Positions 1 through 12,679 of a stretch of 64,000 nt of DNA are shown piece by piece. The notes under the pieces were generated by a model. That model had not been told where the DNA came from. It worked only from the letters and a program-made list of their open reading frames with translations, and did not search any database. Positions within the stretch are counted from its first letter, which is position 1. Every line of letters begins with the position of its first letter. The stretch comes from Lonicera japonica (taxonomy: Eukaryota > Streptophyta > Magnoliopsida > Dipsacales > Caprifoliaceae): assembly GCA_021464415.1 (NCBI GenBank), contig CM038466.1, positions 31,278,833-31,342,832 of the forward strand, given 5' to 3'. Position numbers and translations under genes: made by a program.

Positions 1-1270
1 GTAATGCACTTGCATGCCAATTTTAAAACTGCTGGCTATAGGACTAAAACCTATAAGGAGCTGTTGTGGAATGCAGCATGTGCATCAAATAAACCCCAAT
101 TCGAGGCTGCAATGAAGAAGATGAATGACACTAGCAAAGAAGCATTTGATTGGTTCAAGGATAAGCCTCCACAACACTGGTCAAGGTCATATTTTAGTTC
201 ATTTCCTAAATGTGATATGCTATTAAATAATATTTGTGAAAATTTTAATAAATGCATACTTGATGCAAGGGAAAAACCAATCTTGGGTTTGCTGGAGAGT
301 GTCAGGGTATATATGATGTTGAGGATGCAACAATGCAGAGAGAAATCAAGTCATTGGATTGGACCTATTTGCCCAAAAATTCAGAAAGTAATTGAGAAGT
401 ACAAGGTTGAGGCTGGAAATTGTATAGCAACTTTTGCAGGTGAGAAGAAGTTTGAAGTGAAATGTATGCAAGGAGAGCAGTATAGCACGGACCTTCATAA
501 ATAAACTTGCAGTTGTGGGAAATGGGACTTGAGTGGAATACCTTGTCCACATGCGATCTCTGCTATGTACTTCAAAAATGAGGAGCCGGAGGACTATGTA
601 CATGATTGCTATAAGGTGGAGACATACAAAAAAATCTATAGTCCAATTATACATCCAATGAATGGATGCAGTATGTGGCCTAAAAGTGCGTGCACTCCAG
701 TCTTACCTCCCATTATCCATGAACTGCCTGGGAGGAAAAAAACTAAAAGGAAACAGGGGGCACATGAGAAAAAGGCACCAAATGAAGGCAATGTTCAGAA
801 GCTGGGCAAGAGGAATCAGGGCAGTTTAAGGTGCAGCAAGTGTGGAAATGTAGGCCATAATAAAAGGAAATGTAAGAAGAATGGTGAACCAAGTGCAGTA
901 AATGATGGAGAAATGACTGGAGCTAGTGGATCAACTAGTCAACCACCACAACAGTTAAACAAAAAAGCATCTGTAAGTGCTTTCATGTTAATTACTCAAA
1001 TCTACTTCAGATAGAATAAGTAGTTGTAAGTGCATTTACTTCATGTGTTTTATTTACTTGTAGGGTAAAAGAAAAGTCAGTCAATGTGACAGTGCTACGA
1101 GGACAGAACCTCAGTTCATGAGTCAACAAGGAGTAAATATCATCAAACCAGCATTATTCATGTCTGGTCCATCTGCTATGACCAAAAGCACAAGGGAGGC
1201 ACCACCAATACTACATGGAAGCAAAAGGTTTGTTTCACTTGCAACTTTAACTAAGCAAAAGAAGACATAA
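1..1270 (+). pseudogene. Mutator-like element (MULE) transposase, C-terminal part, with in-frame stop
   Basis: This is the C-terminal half of a MuDR-type transposase, the enzyme that cuts and pastes Mutator-like elements; the start and catalytic core lie left of the window. The reading frame is open from base 1 to a TAA at 502-504 and continues in the same frame, so the gene carries one nonsense codon. Directly after the stop is a SWIM zinc finger (CSCGKWDLSGIPCPH, near 508-555), then a basic stretch and a CCHC zinc knuckle (CSKCGNVGHNKRKC, near 832-873); this order is usual for plant MULE transposases. A likely phase-0 intron (GTAAGT at 973 to TAG at 1063) joins an open second exon at 1064-1270 ending in TAA. 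The stop sits exactly before the SWIM motif and would remove it, so the gene is probably dead. Confidence 0.85.
973..1063 (+). other. predicted intron of the MULE transposase
   Basis: A 91-bp AT-rich stretch begins with GTAAGT and ends with a pyrimidine-rich TTTACTTGTAG. It lies between codons, and the downstream exon stays open for 69 codons including the stop. Reading through instead meets a stop at about 1012. Splicing is inferred. Confidence 0.6.
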
Positions 1271-1303
1271 AGAACTTTATTTTCTCTAAACCTTTTTGGT
1301 GGT

Positions 1304-1400
1304 GTGATTCGATCACTTGTGAATGATGTCTTTGTTTTCTTTTTTATTGTGATTTCATCACTTTTAAAGGATAGACCTTTTTTTGTTGTGATTTAATCAC
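1304..1400. repeat. three spaced GTGAT-N3-ATCAC palindromes between convergent genes
   Basis: Perfect 5-bp-arm palindromes lie at 1304-1316, 1349-1361 and 1388-1400, with spacers TCG, TTC and TTA. They sit in the roughly 340-bp AT-rich gap between the 3' end of the transposase and the 3' end of the convergent GRF gene. Nothing else is seen in 1271-1614. They could be part of the two 3' ends or protein-binding sites; no function is shown. Confidence 0.5.
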
Positions 1401-1614
1401 TTTTGAAACTTTATGGTCAATTATGAACCTTTTTTGCTAAATTATTAATGAAAAATGTCAATGATTTGGTCAATTTTAAGCTTTTGTTTTCTCTGTTTTT
1501 AGTCTTGTAATATTGTACTACATATGAGACAAATTGGTAGTAAAGAACTAAGAAATAATATAACCAAAGCCAACAACTTTCATTACTAAAGTGAAATTGT
1601 TCATTACATTTGAT

Positions 1615-1996
1615 TCAAACATTTTCGGGGTAAGAAATGAACAACAGTGCTATACAAAACCATGAGATTAATAGTAAAACAATCAAGAATCTATCCCTTG
1701 CTTTGTACTTCATCACTTCATCTTCGAGCTGGTTTTTCTTCCTCAACAATACAGGTATGATTTCTTTTGATCTCTTACACATTGGTGGATCAACCCAACT
1801 AAAGTATCCACAAACTCCTTGCTGTAATTAATTAAAATAATGAGGTTCAAACCCAAAACAAACGAATAAAAATAAGAAATTTATAAAACTAATGTACATG
1901 AAACTAACTTACCTCACAAGCTCGAAATCTCCTTCCTGGGTTGTTGTCTGTCCATGATGTCCTCACGATAGTTGGTATACGGCAATAGCAATACAT
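1615..1996 (-). CDS. small GRF-type zinc-finger membrane protein, two exons
   Basis: Exon 1 (1996-1913) starts with ATG and encodes 28 residues including a CYC motif and TSWTDNNPGRRFRACE, the hallmark of plant GRF zinc fingers. It ends at a GTAAGT donor. Exon 2 (1821-1615) follows a TTACAG acceptor and encodes 68 residues: a GVCGYFSWVDPPMC block completing the finger, a charged helix (KKNQLEDEVMKYKARDR) and a hydrophobic C-terminal segment typical of a tail anchor. Both exons are phase 0, giving a complete 96-residue protein. The GRF domain is known as a small zinc-binding, nucleic-acid-binding module; the cellular role here is unknown. The gene lies inside the MULE, convergent with the transposase, as mudrB lies to mudrA in maize MuDR, though the proteins are unrelated. 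It is either a captured host gene or an accessory gene of this MULE family. Confidence 0.8.
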
Positions 1997-2174
1997 TTAT
2001 GTCTCTCTTGTTGATCCGTCTCTCTCTTGTTGATCTCTTGCTCTCTCTCTCTCTTGCTCTGTTTTTGTAAATAGTCTCTCTCTCTTGCTATGTTTTTTTG
2101 TAGAAAGAAATGTTTGGAGGGAATATACAGAGCAGACATTAATTTTGGAGGGAAAAAGTATATTTGATTGACTA
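1997..2174 (-). promoter_or_regulatory. CT-rich 5' flank of the GRF gene
   Basis: On the + strand this is rich in CTCTCT/TCTTG repeats, so GA-rich on the gene's sense strand directly upstream of its ATG. It is probably the 5' UTR and proximal promoter. I see no clear TATA box. Confidence 0.35.
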
Positions 2175-2350
2175 AAATACCCTTCTAACATAACGTGCTC
2201 CGTCCACTTGATGGACGGAAAGTGGAGCGAAGGACTATATTGACGGGATGTGAAAACATTGGGGTGCGAAAAATCGAAAAATGAAGTTTAGGGACTAAAG
2301 TGACAATCGGGTCAAACTTCAAGGGACTAAAGTGTCGAAAACTCTGTTTT
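2175..2350. repeat. candidate right terminal inverted repeat of the MULE
   Basis: This stretch contains the spaced phrase GGACTAAAGTG twice plus a related GGACTATATTGACGGG, starting beside a small palindrome (CCGTCCACTTGATGGACGG). Long terminal repeats with ACTTTAGTCCC-like phrases are common on plant MULEs, and this one begins right after the 5' flank of the GRF gene. The left partner lies outside the window, so neither the inverted repeat nor the target duplication can be checked. Confidence 0.45.
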
Positions 2351-2549
2351 TTATTTACAAAAGTATATATCACAAAAAAAATATACAAAATAGCCAGATA
2401 TTGGGTCAATGATTGCGATTAAACAGTTATAATTTTGCATTCCAAAGTAAACTTATTTTGAAGATAAAAATTAGTAGATTTATACAAATTTAATTTTATC
2501 CACGAAAATTGGAATTTAACACTATAAATGATTTCCGTAGCTTTAAAAA

Positions 2550-3010
2550 TTAGTGATTGTCGATCTACTTAAAACCATTAACTGGGGCCTTTAGATTTTC
2601 GTAGCAATCTCTTTGATCGAACTGTGATCCAGGAGCCATGGCTAGCGAATATTGCAATTAAGATAAATTAGGAAAGAAAAAAATAAATATTTTATTGTGT
2701 GATCTCTCTTTTAATTGATGCACATATTTTCATAATAATCCTTTAGAGAAACACAAATTAAATGTAAATTGTGAGGAAGAGAAAATGTGACTAATCATTC
2801 AGCTTAGATGCTTGCCGAATCACATAAATGTGATGTTTATTTACTACAAAAGGTATGGAAAAATTAAAACACATTTGAGATGTATTACCTCAAACTAGCT
2901 ATAATATTTTATACAGTAACAGTTAATTTTATTTTTTTTAATGATAAGATAAAAATTTAATTTACTAAAATATAGGAGGAAATTAAACCGAGTGTGGAGG
3001 ATAAATATAA
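2550..3010. repeat. diverged direct repeat, copy A
   Basis: Aligns by eye in the same orientation with about 7265-7690. Shared landmarks are TAGCAATCTCTTTGATC (near 2602 and 7317), an AATTAGGAAA(G)AAAA run, and TCACATAAATGTNATGTTTA followed by TTTACTACAAA (near 2819 and 7540). The copies are diverged with many indels. No coding capacity is seen. It may be a fragment of an old repeat family or a tandem duplication later split by Helitrons. Confidence 0.55.
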
Positions 3011-3413
3011 TATTACTAAATTTTATAACCTCATTCATCCTATTGCTTTTACAAATTTAAAATTCCAAATGCTTTAATCCAAAATTCAAAGTGTTGATAA
3101 CTCTATTTGTAACTTTTGTTATCTTATCAAAGTTATAATATATCTCATAACATATGCAACAAAGCATATTGTGAAGTAAATTTGCATTACAACATAACAT
3201 AATTTTGTGTAACTTGTAATATGTCTATTTTTTTGGTACAGTATGACCCAATATATCTGCTTATTACAACATTACATAATTATTTAAAATTTTATAAATT
3301 CTTGTGATATGTTAAAAAACTGAAATTCTAAATCAACTATCATGCAATTATTGTACACCAAATGTACCATTATATAACAAATAAATATAAACGTACAAAA
3401 TTCAATATTTTTA
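3011..3413. other. AT-rich non-coding DNA
   Basis: No open reading frame, repeat or recognisable element is seen here. Confidence 0.6.
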
Positions 3414-3910
3414 CTAGATTCTAACCCGTGCTATGGATGATGCGGGCAATTTACATTTTAAGAATTTATTTATAGTATAGAAAATAATAATCCACTTCAA
3501 TTGTCTAATTTGATCGGTGTGAACACTTGGTAAAGAATGCAAACGATGCAATAAAGAAAAAAGAATGAAAGAAATGAAATACACATTTGTTACTATGAAT
3601 TATTTATGCAAACATATTTTATATTCTTTGATTGCTAGATTTAGCGTGCATAGAGATAATTATATGACACCTTCAATGATAAATGAATTACATTAAAACT
3701 TTCAATTTGGTGTGTAATTAAGTGTGGGACCAAAGATTGGTATAACCAATACAATCGTTGATCTAGAAACTCTAATGTCCAATATAATCGAGGAATTAAT
3801 CTAAAATTTTTAGCTAGGTATAAAATTTTATATCACATTTTGTTATCATCTTTGCCTGTCTGTATTTGCTAACATTATTATCAACTTTCTGTTTGGATTC
3901 TTCTTTGTGG

Positions 3911-3989
<79 letters not shown>

Positions 3990-4290
3990 CAAAAACGCAA
4001 TAGCAGTGAAATATAAGAATATTGATTGGTCGTATTTAAAAAAAAAAGCATCACAAACCTTAGCATCTAAGGAAACAATTGATGATAGTGCATATAATAC
4101 ATCATTATGTAAATAGTGTGCATCATGTAGTGCAAATTTAGCAAACTGAAATTATATTCTTCTTGGAGAAACACATGTAATATATATGTTAATCAAATAT
4201 ATACAATTAATGAAATATGTATATTTAATACATATTAACGACATATTAAATGGAGGAACTTCTTCCATAATACTATTATTTAATTTAATA
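3414..4290 (-). mobile_element. Helitron-like element A (non-autonomous, left end clear)
   Basis: Read on the minus strand, the left edge is a Helitron-type 3' end: a GC-rich imperfect stem (CCCG...CGGG, 3424-3445) followed about 6 nt later by CTAG (3417-3414) and a target T. The right side, near 4240-4290, carries the family's 5' subterminal sequence, GGAGGAACTTC followed by an AATACTATTA stretch, shared with elements B and C. A perfect TAA microsatellite lies inside. The exact 5' end is eroded. No coding sequence is present. Confidence 0.5.
3911..3988. repeat. (TAA)n microsatellite, about 26 units
   Basis: Uninterrupted ATA/TAA trinucleotide run inside Helitron-like element A. Element B carries a longer one at the matching position. 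Confidence 0.98.
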
Positions 4291-4311
4291 AATTAGATTA
4301 ATAATTATCCA

Positions 4312-5789
<1,478 letters not shown>

Positions 5790-6365
5790 CTAGTTACAAA
5801 CCCGTGCAATGCACGGGACGATATTCAAATTGTTATTAAAAAAATTAATAACAGAAAACACATATTAAATAATATAATATTAATACAAAGCCATGTAAAA
5901 TAGCCCTAATTATACAATGAAACACACAATTAATTAATCTAAATAATAAAAACATTGAATACCCAAAATGACTCTTATCAACTGATACATTTTTGTTAAA
6001 AAAAATGATGTAGTCTGTGCTTAAAAAAATTATTTGAAAAAATAAAATAAAAATAAAAAATAAACATTACAGAGTCCAATAAATAGGGCAACTTCTTGTT
6101 CCTTCTTTCATGATACTAATATATATATATATATATATTAAGTATAGATGTAAATATGAAAATGAAAGAGTTAAAAAGAAGTATATAAAGGCTTGACAAT
6201 AAAAAACATTTATTACTATAATTATTACAATTTCTTTATTTTAATATTATAATAATAAATGATGTTATTAATGGAGTAGTAGTAAGTATACAATAGATAA
6301 TAAATATTGTCATTAATGAAGGTACTTCCTCCATTTTATTATTATAGTATAGAAGATAGTATAGA
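5790..6365 (-). mobile_element. non-autonomous Helitron C with both termini (576 bp)
   Basis: On the minus strand the element begins with TC (TCTATACTATCTTCTATACT, from 6365) and ends with CTAG at 5793-5790. A perfect hairpin, CCCGTGC-ATT-GCACGGG (5801-5817), lies 7 nt before CTAG, as in canonical Helitron 3' ends. The flanking bases are A on the 5' side (complement of T6366) and T on the 3' side (complement of A5789), the expected AT insertion site without target duplication. It has no coding capacity, so it would depend on Rep/helicase proteins supplied elsewhere. A TA dinucleotide run lies at about 6118-6139. Confidence 0.78.
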
Positions 6366-6776
6366 TATATAAGTAATTATCCATTAGTGTGATCTAACTC
6401 GAGGTAAACCTAAGATCTGATGGCTAAACGGTTGATGTTACTTCTATTTAATAGAATTTTCGTTAGAGGTATAAAGTTTATGTGGAGTATAATTAGTTTT
6501 ACCCAAAAAAAATTTGAGTAGTCGCAATTTTTAAGAGGGTAGTAAATGCATCTTAAAATTGATTTCTAAGTGTAAGTTATCCCATTTTAAAGTAACTAAT
6601 AGTAATATTTTTATTTCATATATATTTTTTTTCTTAATCTTTTTGTGGGAATTGACCTGGCATTAATAAAATAAAACATAGATAATTAAATAAATATGTT
6701 GCCCCATCATTTTATTATATATGATACATATCAGGGCCCTCCTATAAGATTTGAACGGAAAATAAATATGGACATT
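6366..6776. other. AT-rich non-coding DNA
   Basis: I see no gene or element between the Helitron and the MITE. Confidence 0.5.
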
Positions 6777-6779
6777 TAA

Positions 6780-6990
6780 GGCTATGTTTGGCATGTTAGG
6801 TCGGGTTATGAGGTTGGATAGGACTAAATATTTATATCCTATGTTTGTAACAACTCTGAATAAGAAAAAAATAATTAAATAAATTAACTTGACTTGATGA
6901 CTTTGTCCCCTCAAAACACCAGACTAAATAATCACAAATTCCGGTGTTTATATCATATCTGGTACTTTTTTCCGTCACACTAAACAACGC
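6780..6990. mobile_element. Tourist-like (PIF/Harbinger-type) MITE, 211 bp
   Basis: Terminal inverted repeats GGCTATGTTTGGCATG (left) and GGCGTTGTTTAGTGTG (right, reverse complement) match at 12 of 16 positions. TAA lies on both sides (6777-6779, 6991-6993), the 3-bp target duplication of PIF/Harbinger elements. The interior has no transposase. Confidence 0.75.
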
Positions 6991-7264
6991 CTAAATCGAT
7001 AATCATAAAGGAAACACTTTTGAGCAAGAAATTGTAATTATTTATTTATGAATCTTAATGCCCGCTAGGCAACACAATTTTTATGTTTATTCACTATAAA
7101 ATAGTAAGGAAATGTATATAACCATATATTTTTTTATGTATTCTCTCCATGTATATTGATCGATCACAATTGAGACAACAGATTCAGTTATTCGATAGGC
7201 ATTCGATTGTTTTATTTGCCTCTTAATCTTTTAACATTTTCCATTTAAGACTAATTAATAACAT

Positions 7265-7690
7265 GATATTAATGATTCTCTACTTAAACATGTAACTAGA
7301 AACCCTTAAATTTCCATAGCAATCTCTTTGATCAATTCGGTGAACAGTTATGAGCTATGGCTTCCAAATATTACAAATATAATTAGGAAAAGAAAAAAAA
7401 TTGTGCGCCAATGTGGGCTTTCTCTTTTGAATGATGTATATTCATTTATATATCTTTGTTACTGATTCCGTAGGCCAAACATAAATGTTTATTGTGAAAA
7501 ATAAAATTTGACTAATCACGCATTTGTTATTATTGCTACATCACATAAATGTAATGTTTATTTACTACAAATTAAAGTCATGAAAAAACATTTTATGAGA
7601 TAAAGAGTTCTTTTTCTTTAATGGTAAGACAAGTGTTGAATTTATTAAGATTTTGGAAGAAACTAAAATATGTGGGGAAAATAATACTAT
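7265..7690. repeat. diverged direct repeat, copy B
   Basis: Counterpart of the copy at about 2550-3010; see the landmarks there. It lies to the right of the Helitron cluster and the MITE. Confidence 0.55.
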
Positions 7691-8416
7691 AACCCCTCAT
7701 TAAAATTCAAATTTTAAACGTTATTTTATTATATTGCTCTAATTTAAAATTATAAATTTAAAGGTAAAAACTAAATAGAATATTAGATAACAAAATTTTA
7801 TAATCCTGCATATTTAAGATAAGACATTTATAATGGGGTTGAGAGTTTTGAAATGTCTACAGCTAGAATATAAACTAGATTCGCGAGAAGGAATATTACT
7901 CATTTCATCTAGATTTACAACACTTTCTTATTGTAGATTGTGTAAATTATTGTTACCAAAGATTTCAAAACTTTGTTGAAAGCTCTATTTTTACCAAAAA
8001 TTTATATATTATTTTGTTACTATAAAAAAATCGGTAGTTGTATTGCCTCTGAGCAATTTACACTATATTAATCGCCATATAATTAATCCAATATCAATAT
8101 TCTTGGGTTGTTTGATGCAATGGAGCAATAATACGCCATATTAATCCAATACTCAGGTGTCAACATATTAATCCAATATTCCAAGTTGTTTGATGCAAAT
8201 TAATAGAACATTCAATAATGCAAAGGCCTTTTCGAGCCTAGCTAGCACATGTATACAACAATTCGGTAGCTTTTGAGGAGATTCTAGACACACGGTAGCA
8301 TTCTAGACATCCACTCATAGTGGGTTGTTTGTTAGTTCCACAAGTATAAATAAGTGAAGGGGATCGTTTTATAATATATATACACTTAATAATTTAATGG
8401 CTCATTTGGTTAGAGA
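7691..8416. other. AT-rich non-coding DNA with short direct repeats
   Basis: No gene is seen. ATTAATCCAATA occurs three times (about 8077, 8141, 8168), and TTGTTTGATGCAA recurs near 8108 and 8186, suggesting a small decayed tandem duplication just left of the copia LTR. Confidence 0.5.
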
Positions 8417-8649
8417 TGTTAGAATATTTTGTATTGATCATCAATATATATTGTATTTATCCTCATTGTATTTATTTATTAGTTTAGGTTTATATATTGT
8501 ATTTGTCTTTAGTTATTTCTCATTTATCCTCATGTAAACCCTAACTCAAACTCTCCTATAAATAGAGAGCTCATGTATCATTTTACTCAATTCAATAAAA
8601 TATAAGTTTCTCCATCTCTAAAGTTCTCTCTCTTTTCTATTTCTTAACA
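8417..8649 (+). repeat. copia 5' LTR, 233 bp
   Basis: Starts TGTTAGAA and ends TTCTTAACA, a near-perfect short terminal inversion, and is followed at once by a methionine-tRNA-type primer-binding site. A TATA-like CCTATAAATAG lies near 8554, giving the usual U3-R-U5 layout. Confidence 0.8.
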
Positions 8650-8661
8650 TGATATCAGAGG
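8650..8661 (+). other. copia primer-binding site (initiator tRNA-Met type)
   Basis: TGATATCAGAGG directly follows the LTR. The plant copia consensus is TGGTATCAGAGC, so one G>A change and a 3' mismatch are seen. Confidence 0.75.
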
Positions 8662-9274
8662 GAATTAATTCTCAAGCTTAATTTTTTTTTCATTCTCGTT
8701 TTCTACCGGCTGCTTCTATATTCGTTACCTCGAAATCCTAACCAAACTTACATAGCCCACTGCCTCTCGTCATCATCCTCTAAGCACATCTCACCTTACA
8801 TATATATATATATATATCACCACCCCACTCAAATAACCAACCACAGCCAAGTACCCACTGCCATATCCTACACCATTGTCATCTTAAAATAACCAAATAG
8901 CCTAATACCCACTGCCATATCCCACAACCCATACACCATTACCTATACATACCTATACCCATGGTCACCTTAAACCATTTCTATACCCAATGCCATCAAC
9001 AAAATAACCAAACCATACACCATTACCTATACCTACGATCACCTTACTGCTATAACCCACTACCATACCCCTCCAACCAAATCATACCACTGACCAAACC
9101 TCACAAATCTCACCCATTTCCCAATTCCAAACCCATTAAAAAAAAACCTCCACGCGCACTAAGTGTGTCCTCTATCCGCCACGATTTTTCAATGCGCCTG
9201 CTGACCCTTGCCCAAGCACCCATCTTTTGCCACTCTCCTGACGCGTGTCTGTGCTCTCGTCCCGCTGTTTTTTA

Positions 9275-9875
9275 ATGGAGGTAACAAATGAAATTTTCCG
9301 TTCTATTTATATCACTCTTAATGGACCCAATTATATGCATTGGGCTCAGGCTATGATTGATTTTCTTAAAGCCCGACTTGTGTGGCGAATTATCATTGGA
9401 GAGGTTATTGCTCCTGTTCGTAAGGAAGGAGAAGCCCAAGAAAAGTTTGATGAGCTCAAAGAGGATTGGGATGGAAAAAATGGTGGTATAATCACATGGA
9501 TTCGAAATACCTCTATAAACCGCATAAATCAACAGTGTGGGCGTTTTAGAACTACTAAAGAAGTATGGGATTTTCTCAAATCTCGATATATTGCAAAGGA
9601 TCTGGCTTATCAATATCAACTTCTCACCTTATTGCATGTCAAGACTCTGCAATTAGATTAATCTATTGATGATTACTTATCAGAACTCCAGGTTATATAT
9701 GATCAATTGGCTTTTTCTGAACCTGCTTGGACTTGTCCTAGTGATGCTGGTAAATTTGAAACATATCGGGGATCATCAACATGTGATCACTCTCCATATG
9801 GGCTTTCATAATCGTTTTGAATCAGTCAAGGCCACTCTTCTCCATCGTAATCCTCTGATATCTCTTGATGATGCT
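9275..9875 (+). pseudogene. copia gag, N-terminal part (interrupted)
   Basis: The ATG at 9275 opens a gag of the UBN2 type: LNGPNYMHWAQAMIDFLKA near the N-terminus, then IRNTSINRINQQ and EVWDFLKSRY, typical of copia nucleocapsid precursors that coat the RNA in the particle. A TAA at 9659-9661 breaks the frame, the same frame resumes (SIDDYLSELQVIYDQLAF), and a frameshift near 9772 moves it again. The coding sequence is then cut by Athila-1 at 9875 and continues after 20433. The stretch 8662-9274 is 5' leader, rich in CCA/ACC, with no gag-like coding. Confidence 0.85.
9871..9875 (+). repeat. target site duplication ATGCT, left copy
   Basis: ATGCT abuts the first LTR base of Athila-1 and is repeated exactly at 20429-20433 after the last LTR base. 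Confidence 0.95.
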
Positions 9876-11680
9876 TGATAAACGCTTAATATTGTCATTC
9901 ATATGCTCATTTTCGGAGTTGTTTGACGCGTTTATTTCTCTAAAACTACTCGGTTTGCCAACTTATTTCGCGATTAGTCTCGTAGCACTTTTGTATTTAA
10001 CAATGCTTGGAAAGGCATATTTTTGTGTTTATTTTGGTGTCTTTAGATTTCAAGAAATATTGTATTTAATACAATAGTGGAATTTTCCATGGACAAAAAG
10101 AATTCAAGATAGTGGAATTTTCCATGGACAAAAATAATTCAAGAAAGTCTCCATGTCCATGTGATTAAAGAGCATCCAAGAAAGAAAGTCTCCATGTCCA
10201 TGTGATTAAAGAGCATCCAAGAGAGAAAGTGGAATTGTCCATGTGATTAAAGAGTATCCAAGATAGTGGAATTCTCCACCAAAAATAAACAATAAAAATA
10301 AAAATTAAAAAAATAAAATTAAAAAGCATTGTTTATTATTTTAGCATCCAACACAACTCTCCTATTTATAGTCTTCATTGTTGTGTTGGAGAGGACACTT
10401 TTTTTACTTCTCATTTCTCAATTTATAGAGAGCTTGTAATAGTTTTATTTTCTAGAGAGAGAAATGGAGTTCACTTTTATAATTCTTGTCTCTACATTTA
10501 TTATGGAGTAAATTTCTTTGCTAAGGCTAAAAGATGAAGTTTGTAATGCATTAATTATGTAAGTTCAATTCTCATTCCATTGTTAGTATTGTTAAATACT
10601 TTTTGAATCCTTCATCTTCTCTATTTTTTCAACCATTCATAAGCTAGTAAGATAATTTCCATATGATGATTTGACTTTGTATGCCTTGTATACATAGATC
10701 TCAAGCATTAATGAGGAGATGATACACTTGTGTATTTCTTACTAGCCTATGTCCATTCTTTCTTTGAATGAGATACTTTTCATTGCCAAGCATGATTAGT
10801 CTTTGATATTCATGGAAACACCATAAATTTGAGATTTTAATCTTTAAATACTTTAATGATATGTTGAGTGCTTTCTACACTTTATGTGATTTTTAGACTC
10901 ATCATTTTCTTAGTTAAAGTATTGCCAAAGAGGATCTTTTAAATTTATGTCATAAACAACTTCATTAATCATTTTAAGGATTCAATTTGTATTTATCAAA
11001 TAAGTCTATATAGGACGGTTTGACCTCCACCTAGACCTCCCAATCTTAGACAAATGAAATGTTATGATTTATCGAGCTAAACTCCTTGTAGTTGGCCATT
11101 TTCATAATCAAGTCATTTGCCTAGGGGAAACTAACAATGAGTTCTTAAATGCCTAGTTTAAATTTATGCCTTTTATTTTTGTGTATTTTAAGTTTGAATC
11201 TTGGTTGATATTATGTGGGAATGGGTTGCACTTGCTTCACACCCTTTGTCACAAGATAAAAATGAGAGATACACTTGTGTTGATATTTGCTTACATCCTT
11301 TCTTTATATGGCATTTATATGGGAATGGGTTGCTTTTGCTCCACACCCTTTTGCTTAGAAATGGGTAAAATATTCAACACTTAGGAATTGCATTGAGAAC
11401 TTTGAATGAGATTGATTTTACTTAACTTTGCAAAACAAATGAATTCTATAATGCCTTAGCCTTTTCTCATCTATTGTTACATCATTTTAATTTTTATTGC
11501 AAGACTTTAAAATCAATCATAAAAATCAACCAATTAAATTCTCTTCAAAAAGCCTTGGACTCGTAATCACCACATCGTCTTTCCGACTATCCTTGTGGTT
11601 CGACACTTGGACTTACCAAGTATTATAACTTGACAACCTGCACTTGGGTACCTAAGCACGGAAGTATTTTCGGCGCGTCA
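9876..11680 (+). repeat. Athila-1 5' LTR, 1,805 bp
   Basis: Begins TGATAAACGC and ends GGCGCGTCA. U3 holds short tandem repeats (about 10078-10275), then a TATA-like CCTATTTATAG near 10370 ahead of the presumed R region. Confidence 0.95.
10078..10275 (+). repeat. U3 tandem repeats of the Athila-1 LTR
   Basis: Imperfect head-to-tail units: TGGAATTTTCCATGGACAAA twice, then CCATGTGATTAAAGAGCATC three times with an AAGAAAGT linker. They lie about 100-290 bp upstream of the TATA-like sequence, where enhancer repeats are usual. The 3' LTR has the same set at 18826-19023. Confidence 0.8.
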
Positions 11681-11686
11681 AGTTTT

Positions 11687-11704
11687 TGGCGCCGTTGCCG
11701 GGGA
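11687..11704 (+). other. Athila-1 primer-binding site (tRNA-Asp)
   Basis: TGGCGCCGTTGCCGGGGA, six bases after the LTR, is fully complementary to the 3' end of plant tRNA-Asp as I know it. Confidence 0.85.
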
Positions 11705-11818
11705 TACGGCGAAAGACAGATTACGGGTTTTGTAAAAAAAAAAAAAAAAAAAAATCACTTTGTAAGTATTCTCTCCCTTTGTAAATTACTTTTCCTACTT
11801 ATTATTATTTTTTTTTAG

Positions 11819-12679
11819 GTGGAAAATTTTATTCGAGATCACCCTTCCGGGCTTATGCGCGGAAATTTGTACATTGATCTTCGCATAAGTCCACCAAGAG
11901 GCCAACCACTACCAAGGCATCCTAGTCCTTCACCTACTCCCTCCGAAATGGCTGACGAGGATAATGAGTCAAATACCGGAGAAAACAATAATCACCATCC
12001 TCCTGTTCGAACAATGAGGGATTATCTTCAACCACCTCGGGCGACGTCTAATTCTTGCATCATTCTCCCCACCGGACAAGCGGGAACATTCTCCTTTAAG
12101 CCAGGTATGCTTCAACATATCCCCTCTTTTCATGGTATGGAATCCGAAAATCCGTACTTACATTTGAAAGATTTTGAGGAAGTTTGCTCCACGTTTCGTG
12201 AGGCAAACACCAATGAGGAAGTAATGCGTTTAAAACTTTTTCCTTTCTCCTTAAAAGATAAAGGAAAATTATGGTTGAATGCTCTAAGACCGCAATCTAT
12301 TCGGTCTTGGCAAGTACTTCAATCGGAGTTTTTAAAAAAATTCTTTCCCGTCCATCGGACCAACGCTTTGAGAAGGGCGATATCCAATTTTTCGCCAAAA
12401 GAAAATGAAAGTTTTTACAAATGTTGGGAAAGATACAAGGAACTTTTAAACGCATGTCCTCACCATGGCCACGAAACATGGAGCCTTGTAAGCTATTTTT
12501 ATGAATCACTCACTCCCGCCATGCGCACGTTTGTGGAAACGATGTGTAATGGAAATTTTTTGAGTAAAAGTCCGGAGGAAGCTTTGTTGTACTTTGATGA
12601 AATAGCCGAAGGTGCCCAAAATTGGAACACCTACACGAACGAGGTTAAGGGTAAAGTTTCCGAGAGGGGGGGTTTGTAA
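11819..12679 (+). pseudogene. Athila-1 gag, N-terminal part (capsid)
   Basis: The frame is open from 11819; the likely start is the ATG at 11948 (MADEDNESNTGE), because Athila-2 has its ATG at the equivalent place (42001). It contains the retrotransposon gag domain: HGMESENPYLHLKDFEE, LKLFPFSLKDKGKLWLNA, FLKKFFPVHRTNALRRAI and LLYFDEIAEGAQNWNTYT. The product would form the particle core. It ends at TAA 12677-12679, where Athila-2 instead reads on through a further 17 or so residues; an in-frame deletion appears to have created the stop. Between the LTR and gag, GTAAGT (11761) to TTTTTAG (11818) looks like an intron and is partly conserved in Athila-2. Confidence 0.85.

Noticed and set aside
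3414..3481. A 68-bp mini-Helitron, because ATAGTATAGA occurs at 3472-3481
   Set aside because: The flanking base is not the expected A, and the family's 5' subterminal block lies much further right, near 4240-4290.
3881..4116. Open frames on both strands giving poly-Asn and poly-Tyr proteins
   Set aside because: They are translations of the TAA microsatellite with no start context or homology.
8961..9275. Open frame upstream of copia gag
   Set aside because: Pro/His/Thr-rich composition from the CCA-rich leader; gag starts at 9275 and no copia leader protein is known.
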